A stretch of DNA of 64,000 bases from Campanula takesimana (lineage: Eukaryota; Streptophyta; Magnoliopsida; Asterales; Campanulaceae). Below, one piece after another: positions 1-10,962 of the stretch. The DNA is taken from positions 1,528,623 through 1,592,622 of the forward strand of contig JAOWBW010000027.1 in the NCBI GenBank assembly GCA_026119855.1, given 5' to 3'. Numbering within the stretch: position 1 is the stretch's first letter; each line of letters opens with the position of its first letter. The notes under the pieces were generated by a model. It saw nothing but the letters and a program-made list of their open reading frames with translations, was not told the DNA's origin and made no database searches. Both the position numbers and the translations under genes were made by a program.

Positions 1-385
1 TTCTGTGCCAGTTTAGGTTTAATTTTAATTAGGGTTTATAGTGAGTGTGCCACTGCTATAAACTATTCTGAAAGAAGAGACAGAGATTGAAATACATCTC
101 GTAATCAAGTGAATAAGATTAAAGGAGATTAGAATTATCAGTGATATTAGAATTAAAATCCGGTGACAGTATCAAATCTGAAGTGCTTTTTAATCATTGT
201 TTTAATCACAATTAGTTTAATTTCCGTCTAGGATTTAATTACAATCAAAATCAAACCCCCAATCTGGTCAAGTGACTGTTCGCAAATAAACATCGTTCTT
301 CGTGGATCGACCCTGACTTACCCTAATTACATTATTAGTGGCCGAGTTCAGGTCTAATTTAGTAGGTGTGCGACTAAGCCTACCA
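1..385 (+). repeat. Athila 5' LTR, 3' part only
   Basis: It is identical to 10577-10962 except for one missing C in the C-run near 225. It ends in ...CCTACCA, just before the primer-binding site. Bases 1-385 are only the last third of a 1314-bp LTR; the rest lies outside the window. Confidence 0.95.
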
Positions 386-390
386 AATTT

Positions 391-407
391 TGGCGCCGTT
401 GCCGGGG
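391..407 (+). other. Primer-binding site, tRNA-Asp type
   Basis: TGGCGCCGTTGCCGGGG is the exact complement of the 3' end of plant tRNA-Asp(GTC) including CCA. It begins 5 bp after the LTR end. tRNA-Asp priming is known for the Athila lineage. Confidence 0.9.
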
Positions 408-536
408 AACGGTGTTATTGTTTGCGTTCTTTTTATTTTGTTTTCTTTTTATTTATTTTTTTTTCTCTTTTAGTTGTTTACTTGCTATATTTCTAGTTAT
501 CTTTATTGCTTATTATCTTGTAGTGTGGAACCGTGC

Positions 537-2654
537 ATGGTCCACACCCATTCTACTAACGATTTGATTGTACCATTTGATCCAGAAATCGAAAGGTCTT
601 TCAGGAAAGGACGACAGCAAAGTAGGAGATACAAGGCAATTTTGTTGGCTGAAGATATGGCGCAACAAGGTCAGGGTAACGCTGGTGCTGGTGGCGCTGG
701 TGAAGATAATGCCGGTGGCGGTGGTGGAAATAACGCAGGAGGTAGACAAGCAGTACCACCACAGACATTGAGGCAGAGGACTGCACCGAATTGGAATGAG
801 CAACCACATGCCGTCCAATTCCCTGCCTTACCTGCCGGGGTGACGTTTGAGTTGAAGCCGGGGCTACTGAATCAGCTACCGCACTTCACAGGGATGCCCG
901 AAGAGGATCCTAATCAGCACATCTCACAGTTTGTGCAAATCTGTCAGAGTATGAAGCCGGCAGCGCTTCCGATCGAGCACCTTTTGTTGAGGGCGTTTTC
1001 TTTCACACTGAAAGATAACGCGAATGGATGGTACTATCATTTGCCACACAACAGCATCACGACTTGGCAGCAGATGAAAGAGGTATTCCTTGAAGAGTTT
1101 TTCCCTCAGGATCAGATAAATGTGATGAAGAGAGACATCAGTAATATGGAGCAGAAGGCTGATGAGACCCTATACGACTACTACAACCGCTTCCACAAGC
1201 TTTGTAGGAGTTGCCCGTATCATGGGTTTACTGAGGATCAGTTGATTGTCTATTTTCATGGGGGATTGACTATTCAGGATAAACGGCTAGTGGATTCGTG
1301 CTGTGGGGGAAGCATTCTGAACAAGACTACCGAGGAAGCTAAGAGATTGATCGAGGAGCTGGCTAAGAGTACGAGGACCCATGGCAAGAGGTCTAATGTG
1401 AGACAGGTTAGCGCAGCGGGTTCTAACAGTGGGGTGTCCAGTAAGTTTGAGACGGATATGGAGGATCTCAAGGGTATGGTAAAGCAGTTGGTTCTAGGAC
1501 AGACACCGAAGCCTTGTGGGATTTGCTATGATATTACGCACCCTACAGATTCGTGTCCGTCTCTGCAGACGGGCGAGATGGAGGATGTTAATGCAGTTGG
1601 GTTTGCGCAGCAGGGACAGAGACCGATGGGTAACACCTATAACCCCAACTGGAAAAATCATCCTAATTTCAGATGGGGTACAGGTCAGCAGCAAAATCAG
1701 CCGGGTGGTCAGGGACAGCAGTTTGGTAATCAGCAGGGTTATCAGCAGCAGCAGTACCAGGGTAATCAGTACAACTCTTATAGACCACCATATCAGCAGC
1801 AGCAGCCGCCACAGCAACAGCAGCAGCAGCCGCAGCAGCAGAATGCTCCGGGACAATCTACAGAGGCATTACTGAATTCATTGGCTCAGAGTGTTAGCAC
1901 CATGAACCAGAATTTTCAGCAGTATCAGCAGCGCACAGATGCGAGCATTGGTAATTTGGAGAAACAGATGGGTCAGGTAGCTGATGCCGTGGGACGGATA
2001 GAGGCTAGAGATTCGAGGAAGTTGCCATCACAGACTGAACCGAATCCTAAGCAGAATGCATGTGCGATAACTCTTCGCAATGGTAAGGAGCTGCAGGATA
2101 AGGTTGTAGATGAGGAACCGGAGGCAAAAGTTGAGATTGCAGAGCCAGTACAGAAGGCACCAGTTCAGACAGAGACTACACCAGAGGTTAAGGCTCCTGT
2201 ATATGAGCCTGAAGTTCCATTCCCGGAGGCCTTGAAAGAACATCGAAAACCGGAGCCTGACAAGGCTATTTACGATACCTTCAAGAGGTTAGAGGTTAAT
2301 ATTCCCTTCTTGGACCTTCTTCAGACTGTCCCGAGGTATGCGAAGTTTTTGAAGGAGTTGTGTACTATGAAGAGGAATCAGAAGGAAAGGAGTAAAAAGA
2401 AGGTTAAGGTTAGTGAGCATGTGTCTGCAGTATATCAGAAGAAGTTGCCTAAGAAGTGCAGTGACCCAGGGATGTTCGTGATTCCAGTTACTTTGGGGGA
2501 TGCTTCTGAGCATAAGGCGATGTTAGACTTGGGGGCTTCAATCAACGTCATGCCCTATGCGTTGTTTGAAACTCTTAAGTTGGGGCCATTGCAGGACACC
2601 AGAGTTGTGATACAGTTGGCGGATAGGTCGAATGCCTACCCGAAGGATTGGTAG
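537..2654 (+). pseudogene. Athila gag and start of protease, frameshifted at its 3' end
   Basis: Structural Gag fused to the start of the protease. The frame is open from 474, but ATG 537 is the better start because it is followed at once by the family-typical 'DPEIERSFR' stretch; another ATG is at 657. A Gag core (tryptophan- and leucine-rich, about 846-1380) is followed by one zinc knuckle, CX2CX4HX4C (CGICYDITHPTDSC, near 1514-1556). A glutamine-rich low-complexity segment follows (about 1680-1850), then the protease motif DLGAS near 2526. The frame ends at TAG 2652-2654 because one base appears lost near 2645, after which the protease continues in the next frame from 2648. Glycine- and Q-rich segments are normal for this lineage. 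Confidence 0.9.
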
Positions 2655-4465
2655 AGGATGTTCTGGTTAGAGTGGGGAAAATGATATTTCCCGCGGATTT
2701 CTATGTTCTTGAGATGGAGACGGATCCAAAGGCCCCCATACTGTTGGGGAGGCCTTTTATGTCGACTGCTCGGACCAAGCTCGATGTAGCTAATGGTTCA
2801 CTTACTATGGAGTTCGATGGGCAAGTAATGGAGTTCAACATCTTTGATTCTATGAAATACCCTAAGGACTCGGAGTCGTTGTGTTTCATTGATGTGGTCG
2901 AGCCATTGGTAGAAGAGGTGTTTGAGGTGTCTAACGGAGATGATGATATCAAGACCGCATTAGAGAATGCTTTGGGGTATGCTAATTTGGAGTTTGATAT
3001 CTCGGATTCTATGAAGAAAGCAGTGATGGGTCTCACAGAGAGTGCCATGTTTGCTACTGCGCCGGGTCATGGTCAGATAAAGCTAGAGGTTCCGATGGAG
3101 AAGCTTGTTCCATCTATAGAGAAGGCACCGGAGCTTGAGTTGAAGGTCCTCCCTGAGCACCTTAAGTATGTTTATCTAGGTGAGGGAGAGACGCTTCCGG
3201 TGGTGATTTCTAGCAGTTTGACAGCGGATCAAGAGAAGAGGTTAATTGAGGTGATCCGGGAGCGGAAATCTGCGATTGGTTGGACTATTGCCGATCTCAA
3301 GGGCATTAGTCCATCCTTATGTATGCACCGGATCAACCTAGAGGATGATGCGAAGCCGGTGAGGTAACCACAGAGGAGGCTTAACCCGCCAATGATGGAG
3401 GCGGTGAAGAAGGAGGTCCTGAAGCTACTACAGATGGGGATCATCTATCCCATCTCCGACAGCAAGTGGGTAAGCCCCACACAATGTGTGCCTAAGAGGG
3501 GCGGGATCACGGTCTCTCCAAATCAAAAGGGAGAGATGGTTCCAACCCGGGAGCAAACGGGGATTCGTGTGTGCATTGATCTCCGGAGGCTAAATGAGGT
3601 AACTCGTAAAGACCACTTTCCCCTCCCCTTTATTGATCAGATGTTGGAAAGGTTAGCCGGAAGGGCGTATTTTTGTTTTCTCGACGGTTTTTCCGGGTAT
3701 TTTCAAATACCTATTGCCCCGGAAGACCAAGAGAAAACTACATTTACATGCCCCTTCGGCACCTTTGCCTATCGGAGAATGCCGTTTGGATTGTGTAATG
3801 CACCTGGTACTTTTCAAAGGTGCATGATGAGTATTTTCTCCGATTTTGTGGAAAAGTTTATGGAAGTTTTCATGGATGACTTCACTGTCCATGGAGACTC
3901 GTTTGATGAATGCCTTGCTCATTTAGGACTAGTATTGGATAGATGCATTGAAACCAATTTGGTCTTAAATTTTGAAAAATGTCACTTTATGGTCGAGCAA
4001 GGCATTGTTTTGGGTCATGTTGTGTCGAAAAAGGGTATCGAAGTTGACAAAGCTAAGATTGATGTCATCTCTTCACTTCCTTACCCGACCAATGTGCGTG
4101 AAGTCCGGTCTTTCCTAGGTCATGCTGGGTTTTACCGGAGGTTTATTAAGGACTTCTCAAAGATTGCTTCACCTCTATCTACCCTGTTGCAAAAAGAGGT
4201 TGATTTTAATTTTGATGATAATTGCAAGCAATCTTTTAATGAGTTGAAGTCTAGGTTGACAACCACCCCCATTATTCAAGCACCCGATTGGTATCGTCCC
4301 TTTGAGATCATGTGTGATGCTAGTGATTATGCCGTGGGGGCGGTTTTGGGTCAAAAAGTGGAGCGTGCCTCGCATGTGATTTATTATGCGTCTATGACCT
4401 TGAATGGGGCACAGAGAAATTACTCCACTACTGAGAAGAGATGTTGGCGGTGGTTTTTGCACTAG
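2648..4465 (+). pseudogene. Athila protease tail and reverse transcriptase, with internal stop
   Basis: This continues the polyprotein in frame 2. The first part (2648-3364) is the end of protease and the linker, with 'ILLGRPF' near 2728, a typical aspartic-protease end. A single TAA (3365-3367) interrupts the frame. It then continues without a shift through the reverse transcriptase: 'VCIDLRRLNE', 'PFGLCNAPGTFQRCM', and the catalytic box FMDDF near 3869 in place of the usual Y/F-V/I-DD. Next comes the start of RNase H with 'MCDASDYAVGAVLGQ' near 4309. The frame runs off at 4465 because one base seems lost near 4440, inside a G-containing run. RT copies the element RNA in cytoplasmic particles. 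Confidence 0.9.
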
Positions 4466-6048
4466 AAAAATTTAGGTCCTACTTGTTGGGCACTAAAATC
4501 ATTGTTTATACCGACCACGCTGCTCTTAAGTATTTAATGTCTAAAAAAGAGGCTAAACCGAGACTCATTCGGTGGATTCTCTTGTTGAGTGAGTTTGACA
4601 TAGAGGTTAAGGACAAAAAGGGGGCTGAAAATCTAGTTGCCGACCATTTGAGTCGCCTTGTAATGGAGGAGGACAAACCTTATAAACAAGCCCCAATCCG
4701 GGGTGAGTTTCCTGATGAGGTTCTTTGGGCAGTTAATTCAGTGGCCCCTTGGTATGCGGACTTGGTCAATTTTCTTGTCTCAAATAAATTCCCTCCGGGG
4801 ATGTCAAAATCGAAAAGAGACAAAGTCCGTAGTGATGCCAAATATTATGTGTGGGATGAACCCAACTTGTGGAGGCATTGTGCCGACCAAGTCATTCGGA
4901 GGTGTATTCCCGATAGTGAGGTGTCCTCTATTCTCAAATTCTGTCATGAGTATGCGTGTGGTGGTCATTTCGGTGCGAAAAAGACCGCTAGGAAAGTCTT
5001 GGATTGTGGCTTCTTTTGGCCAACTTTGTTCCGGGATGCGGTCACTTTTTGTCAGACTTGTGATAGGTGCCAACGGGTTGGTAATATTGGGCGCCGTGAT
5101 GAAATGCCACAAACCCTCATTGTGAATTGTGAAATATTTGATGTGTGGGGGATAGACTTTATGGGTCCGTTCCCTAATTCTTGTGGGTTTGTGTATATTT
5201 TACTTGCGGTGGACTATGTGTCCAAATGGGTGGAAGCCATCCCTACCCGCACCGATGATTCAAAAGTAGTGGTCAACTTCCTTAGAAGCAACATTCTGTG
5301 TCGGTTTGGGATGCCAAGGGCCATTATTAGTGATAGGGGGACCCATTTTTGCAATAAGACAGTCGAAGCTCTGGTCAAGAGATATCATATCACCCATAAG
5401 GTGTCGACTGCTTATCACCCCCAAACAAATGGCCAAGCTGAGGTGTCCAATAGAGAGATAAAATCCATCCTTGAAAAAACTGTGAACCCGAATAGGAAGG
5501 ATTGGAGTCAAAGGCTTGATGATGTGTTGTGGGCCTACCGGACGGCATATAAGACACCGATTGGTATGTCACCATATCGGTTGGTGTTTGGTAAACCTTG
5601 CCATTTACCGGTGGAGCTTGAACACAAAGCCTATTGGGCGGTCAAAAAGTTCAACTTGGACTTAGAGGGTTCCGGTGAGGAGCGAAAATTGCACTTAAGT
5701 GAGTTGGATGAGATTAGGAGAGATGCCTATGAGAATAACCTCCTTTACAAGGAGCGAGCGAAGATATGGCATGATAAAATGATAATTAGAAAGGACTTTA
5801 AGGTTGGTCAAAAGGTCCTTCTTTTTAATTCCCGTCTTCGTTTGTTTCCGGGCAAGTTAAGGTCTCGGTGGACCGGCCCTTATGTGGTGAGGGAGGTATC
5901 CCCGCTTGGGACGGTGGTAATCTCTAGTCCTAATGAGGACAAAGGATTCAAAGTTAATGGTCAACGGTTGAAACCGTATTTTGAGAACGAAGTCGTGAAT
6001 ACCGCGGATTTGGAGGTGATTGATCTCCAAGACCCGGTATATGTTTGA
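4441..6048 (+). pseudogene. Athila RNase H end and integrase
   Basis: This frame continues RNase H ('VYTDHAALKYL' near 4504) into integrase. The zinc-binding HHCC segment is visible at about 4945-5075, ending CQTCDRC. The catalytic core has D in 'WGIDFMGPFP', D in 'ISDRGTHF' and E in 'NGQAEVSNREIKS' (D,D-35-E type). A C-terminal GPY-like segment, 'RWTGPYVV', lies near 5866. No chromodomain follows, as expected for Athila. This stretch of 535 codons has no break, so the integrase itself looks intact. It is separated from RT only by the one-base shift near 4440. Confidence 0.92.
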
Positions 6049-7445
6049 TAGCTTTGGGTCCGAGTCTTGTCAAAGACTTTAAACTTTGATGCATGCCGGG
6101 TGCTTTCCCGGCATTTGGTCTAGCTAAAGACGGTAAAGAAGGGCGGCTAACCGGGAGGCAACCCGGATTTAATTGGCAACCCGGATTTAATTGCCTATTT
6201 TATTGGTTATTGTGTATATTATGTTTTTAATTTTTGTATTTTTATTCATGTCTAGAATTGGTGCTACTAAAGGTATATTTTTATGTTTGATGGTGTGCAG
6301 GAAATCATTGCTGGAGGGCACCCGAGCTAGACTTGAAAAAAAAAAAAAAAAAAAAAAAAAAGGGAGCAACAGGCATTGCACAACTCGTGCATCACAGCAC
6401 AACTTGTGCCCAATTTTATCCCAAATTTGCTGCACAAGGAAGGGGGTTGTGCGCACACCTTGGTGCAGCACAGCACAACTTGTGCCCACCAGCACAACTT
6501 GTGCAAAAACCCGGTGACCAACTTGGAGAGAAATTAAAAATGGGTTGCTGCACGAATGGCTTACCTGTGCACACAACTTGACTTCCTTCCTTGAAAAAAA
6601 AAAAAAAAAAAAAAAAAAAAAAGCAAAACAAGTCGTCTCTCTCTCTCTCTATCTTCCCCAAATCCCGTCGATCTCTCTCTCTTCTCACCTCAACCCGCCG
6701 CCGCACCACTCTTCCCATCTCACCACCGGAAATCTTTTCCCCCCTCCATTATCGCCGCACTAAAACAGCCGGCACCTACCCCATACTTCCGGCAGCCTCT
6801 CTTCCCAAACCTCCATTAATTCCGACGAACTTTCTCTTTCTATCTCTACCCGAACCCCCTCACCTCACAGTCTCTCTCTCCTCTTCTTCCCCACCTCAAC
6901 CCGCCGGCACTAACCCACCCCAAACCCCCATTCATTCCGGCTAACATTCTACCCCCTCACAGTAATTCCGGCGACTCCCCCTCACTCACAGTCCCTCCCT
7001 CACGATTTACCCTTTCTCTCACCTAAATGCAACCCATTCTAACACCCTAAGCCATCAATTCATCAGATTTCAAGCATAATTTCAAAACCCTAGAAATTCA
7101 AATTTGGGGTTTTTGATTCATCTTTCTTGGAGCAATCTAGGAGGGACAAAGAGTATTGTTGGTCATTATTGGAGCATTAGAAGGTAACAATTCTCATCTT
7201 TCCTTGCTCTTAATTTGTTGGGTGCAGTTGAGGAGGATTGGTTGTGCATTGTGCTAGTTTTTGGTTATGTTGAGGTTGTGTGATTTTGGTTTTAATATTA
7301 TTGCTCAATTGTTTTTGGTGAGTGAATGGTGAGCGATGATAGTGTGGGTGAATTGTGAGCGGTGATAGTTTTGTGGTTGTGTTGAGATTGTAGTAAGAGT
7401 GTGTGGTTCTTGTTATTGTTTATTGTGCTGGTGAGTGTTGAAATC
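6049..7445 (+). other. Athila post-pol spacer, non-coding
   Basis: No credible gene lies here. After the INT stop there is a short G/C stem region (6145-6167, GGCTAACCGGGAGGCAACCCGG) and a 20-bp direct duplication, GGCAACCCGGATTTAATTG. Two A-runs (6336-6361 and 6594-6622), each preceded by CTTG, bracket several copies of the near-palindrome GCACAACTTGTGC. The rest (about 6640-7020) is C/T-rich. A likely splice acceptor (TGTGCAG, about 6294-6300) could serve a subgenomic RNA for the 3' ORF, but this is inference. Confidence 0.7.
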
Positions 7446-8872
7446 ATGCCTCCAAAGCCGATGGGTAGTGTTGGTCGAGGTGTAAAAAGGCAAAAACCGA
7501 GTATTCTTGAACCACCTCCTCCTGAGGGAGACATTTTTATGGGTTTAAAGAAGTTAAATGACTCTCAGAAAAAGAAATGGAAGAAGTTAGATCACCACAA
7601 GCGCAAGTTACATATTACAAGGTTTTTGGATATTGATCTTTTAGATGTTTTTGGGTTCGGGATTCAAGTGAGACAGCTAATGAAGCAAACGGGGTTAGAA
7701 AAATTTGTTGGGAAAAGTGCAGCAGTATACAAGCGATACACGCTTGAGTTTTTGTCCACATTTGAGCAGGTGGAAATAAAAGGGGTGCCTAGTATCCGTT
7801 TCAGCTCAATGATCAGAAGAAGACTCTGTCATACGCTGAGGTTCGGGAGTTATTTGGGGTGTCCGATCCAGCTGGAGAGTTTAAAGAGAAGGATCAGATG
7901 GCAGCTATTTTTTTCTTTGAGTTGACAGGCCGCACGTTCGCAAGGCTTAATAATACAGCGGCCAACCTCACTCACCCAGCTTGGCGTTTATTCTATAGGG
8001 CATTATCTATGACATTTCTAGGAAAAGGGGAGCCGGCCAAGTTGAACACCTTTGATGTTGCTATGATGAGAACGGCGTTACCAAGTTCTACCACCATTCC
8101 AGATTGGGTTGATGCTTTCTTCGTTAAGTGCGCTACTTATGCGAGCCAGGGTTGTGGCAACATTCCCGTTGGAGGTATGATAACCCTTTTAGTTGAGAAA
8201 TTCACTCGAGACCATCCTGATGAGGTAGGGTTGATTGAGGGACCTTACTATTTTGATGAAGATTACATATGCCGATATGATGGTTTCAGTACTCTTCCTC
8301 CCATCTATGGTGCTGCTCTGAAATTTACTTATGGGGATACGCATTATATGATATGTAAGGAAGGGGCTACATTCCCAATGGGACCGGCACCAAGGGATTG
8401 GAGGATGGTGGGAGTGGTTGATATTGAGGATCGAGAGGTTGTGCCCGTTGAAGGTGATGGTGATGAGGCGGTGGTAAGAACTGATAAGGAAATGGATGAC
8501 CAGGCAGCTGGGTCTAGTGCTTTCCGGAACGACCAGCTGCAGGAGATGATGCGTATGCAGCAGGCCCGATATGCTTATGAGGATCGTATTAGGCAGGACC
8601 GATATGCCCTTGAAGATAGGAGATGGGAGGAGACATGTGACCGGCTTGAAGCTATTGAGGATGAGGTAACCACCATTAGCAAGAACCAGTCACATATGAT
8701 GATGTGGATGCAACAATCAGAACCCCGGGATCTTCCGCCCGTTCCTGCGCAATTTTCTAAACGGATGGCAGACAGAAAATCTGCAAGGGGACAGAGACAC
8801 GAGACTAGACGGGCCCAAATTCAAAGTGAGGGTTCCAATTCTCAGGCCACGTGGCAATGGCCCCCTCAGTGA
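7446..8872 (+). pseudogene. Athila 3' extra ORF (env position, ATHILA ORF-1-like), one frameshift
   Basis: This is an extra ORF between pol and the 3' LTR, the place where Athila elements carry an env-like or 'ATHILA ORF-1' gene. The first part runs from ATG 7446 (MPPKPMGSVGRG) with a basic patch 'KKKWKKLDHHKRK', then 'ITRFLDIDLLDVFGF'. One base appears lost in a T-run near 7800, and the second part continues in frame 2 to TGA 8872. The C-terminal half has a charged coiled-coil-like stretch rich in R, E, D and M (about 8530-8700) and ends with 'ADRKSARGQRH'. I see no signal peptide and no clear transmembrane helix, so an envelope function is not supported by this copy. About 475 residues would be encoded across the two frames. 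Confidence 0.8.
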
Positions 8873-9061
8873 TGGTATTATTTTCCCCTCTTTTACGCTT
8901 TTACTGTCCTAGCACTTTTATTGTTGCACACACATTGAGGACATTGTGTAGTTTAAGCGTGGGGGACGGGTTTGTAGTTGTATAGTATGCATTTTATTTC
9001 TAGACAGCTAGTTAGTTTGTCTTTATTAAAAAAAAAAAAAAAAAAAAAAAAATATAGAGAG

Positions 9062-9092
9062 GCTAAGTGAAAACCCGAAAGGGCGCTTAGGC
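9062..9092 (+). other. Putative RNA stem-loop with GAAA tetraloop (copy 1)
   Basis: CTAAG (9063-9067) pairs with CTTAG (9086-9090) as the outer stem. CCC (9074-9076) pairs with GGG (9081-9083) around the GNRA loop GAAA. A GCAAAA tail follows. The same layout with different but still pairing outer stems occurs in the Tat-like elements of this window. Confidence 0.65.
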
Positions 9093-9633
9093 AAAAGGTG
9101 AGATTTTGAGTGATGTTATCTTTTATTCACCGGTGATTGGCGACATAAGGGAGGTTCGGAGTTTCGGGTTAGGATATTTTGATGTTGGAGGTTCGGTTAG
9201 TGGGTAATAGGATAGAAATCCTCGTTTTGCTTTTGGAGTTATAAGGGGGTGTTGGTGCTATACACGAGGTGAGTTTTACGCGGGACCACTACCCGGCTAA
9301 AAACTTATTTTTATGAGGGAGACTTGTAGTGTGAGACTAGCGTGGGGGAAATTTAGGATATTTTAGTTCCCCGTGGCTTTTATGAGTGGGCCTTAGTCCG
9401 GATACGGTTTTTCACTATCTTGGAGTTTGTATCGGGCTAAGGCCATTGATCTTTATTTGATTTTCTGGAGTTATATGGGGACGGAGTTTCTTACACTCCA
9501 ATTTTGTTTGTGTTTGTTGACTTTTGACTGAGGAGGCTTAGAGGAGATTAGGGGTCATTTTCTCCCATGCTACGCTGATTAGACCGGAGTTTAGAGTGGG
9601 GTTAGGATGTTACTCAGGGACGAGTAACGGTCT

Positions 9634-9648
9634 AAGCGTGGGGGAATT
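9634..9648 (+). other. Polypurine tract next to Athila 3' LTR
   Basis: The purine-rich AAGCGTGGGGGAATT abuts the first TG of the 3' LTR. This is the expected place for plus-strand priming. Confidence 0.8.
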
Positions 9649-10962
9649 TGATGTGGCGGATTTTGTATACATTTTTACCTTATTCTCTCATATATTTTGG
9701 TACATTTTGATGTATTTTAGACTAGATTTGATGTATTTGAGACATTATTTTATCATTTGAGCTTTATTGTAATCCGGGGTAGAATAGTCGTTATTATTTA
9801 ATTATTTTTCCCGGATGTAACTTTTGGTGAGCTTCAACGTCTGTCTCGATGGTCAAGTAGTCAAAGTCAAGTCAAAGTTAACTGGCGGAAGAGTGCAGGG
9901 ACCAAACTGCAAAGAACTGGGAATTTAGGGGCTTTTCTGAAATTTCTGAAACTTGGAGGACTGAACTGACAATATTAAAACTCCAGGGGCTGAATTGTAA
10001 AATGGCGAAAGTCAACCTTCACAAAGCAGCGGCGGCTGGACTGATTTTTTCCGAGTTGGTTTTCTTTTATTTTATTTTTATTTATCTTTTTATTTTTAGA
10101 TTTGAATGATGATTCCTTTATTAGTGGGAGAATTAGTTTTAGATTAGGGGATCATTCATTCTTGGGGACTCCCAGAAAAATACTACGTTCTTTTCTTTTC
10201 TCTCTGAAGCTTTGTGTAACCATTAATGGAGAACTAAACTCCATTACTTTGGATTTGAGATCTTGATCCGGGTTTTTATTTCTATTGAGGTATTTCTTTC
10301 TTCTTTATTAATTCTTGTTCATAATCTTGCTTGTACCGTTTTAGATTAATTTCTAGGGTTTGTAAATCTGGCCAATTTACTTGTCCTCTTTATTGATCTT
10401 TGCTAGATTACTCGTTCTGTGCCAGAATTAGGGTTTTCATTGTAGCATCTCCACGAATTGTGTATGTGCCATAGCAATTTGGGGAGTAGGCAAGATTAGA
10501 CGATTATCTAAATTATTTTTAGAAAGCGTTCTTGATTTTAGTCTCTTAAAACTTCATCAATTAATCTTTAGACCTTTTCTGTGCCAGTTTAGGTTTAATT
10601 TTAATTAGGGTTTATAGTGAGTGTGCCACTGCTATAAACTATTCTGAAAGAAGAGACAGAGATTGAAATACATCTCGTAATCAAGTGAATAAGATTAAAG
10701 GAGATTAGAATTATCAGTGATATTAGAATTAAAATCCGGTGACAGTATCAAATCTGAAGTGCTTTTTAATCATTGTTTTAATCACAATTAGTTTAATTTC
10801 CCGTCTAGGATTTAATTACAATCAAAATCAAACCCCCAATCTGGTCAAGTGACTGTTCGCAAATAAACATCGTTCTTCGTGGATCGACCCTGACTTACCC
10901 TAATTACATTATTAGTGGCCGAGTTCAGGTCTAATTTAGTAGGTGTGCGACTAAGCCTACCA
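9649..10962 (+). repeat. Athila 3' LTR, complete (1314 bp)
   Basis: It starts TGATGTGGCGG straight after the purine tract and ends ...CCTACCA. Its last 386 bp match window positions 1-385 with one single-base indel in a C-run. Confidence 0.93.

Larger units (their letters stand above)
8873..9648 (+). other. Athila 3' non-coding region with purine tracts
   Basis: No gene is visible. A 25-base A-run lies at 9028-9052, followed by a stem-loop (9062-9092). Three near-identical purine motifs with core AGCGTGGGGGA occur at 8955-8967, 9339-9354 and 9634-9648. Only the third abuts the LTR and should be the functional polypurine tract. Confidence 0.75.
1..10962 (+). mobile_element. Athila-lineage Ty3/gypsy LTR retrotransposon, nearly complete
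   Basis: The order is LTR, tRNA-Asp primer site, gag-PR-RT-RNaseH-INT, long spacer, extra 3' ORF, purine tract, LTR, which is the Athila plan. The window starts inside the 5' LTR, so only its last 385 bp are seen. These match the end of the 3' LTR except for one C in a C-run, which points to recent insertion. The coding region is nevertheless broken by three single-base frameshifts (near 2645, 4440 and 7800) and one in-frame stop (3365-3367). The element lies inside Tat-like element A: homology to element B resumes at the bases just after the LTR (ACGTG, 10963-10967), the presumed target duplication. Confidence 0.93.

Noticed and set aside
1494..1875. Frames antisense or out of frame to the Gln-rich part of gag
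   Set aside because: CAG-rich DNA gives open Leu- and Ser-rich shadows; the Gag frame explains the region.
6187..6944. Small frames with lysine or phenylalanine runs
   Set aside because: They come from the A-runs and CT-rich spacer of the Athila element, with no recognisable protein.
7446..8872. True envelope gene
   Set aside because: The position is right, but no signal peptide, transmembrane helix or cysteine pattern was seen; only an Athila 3' ORF call is justified.
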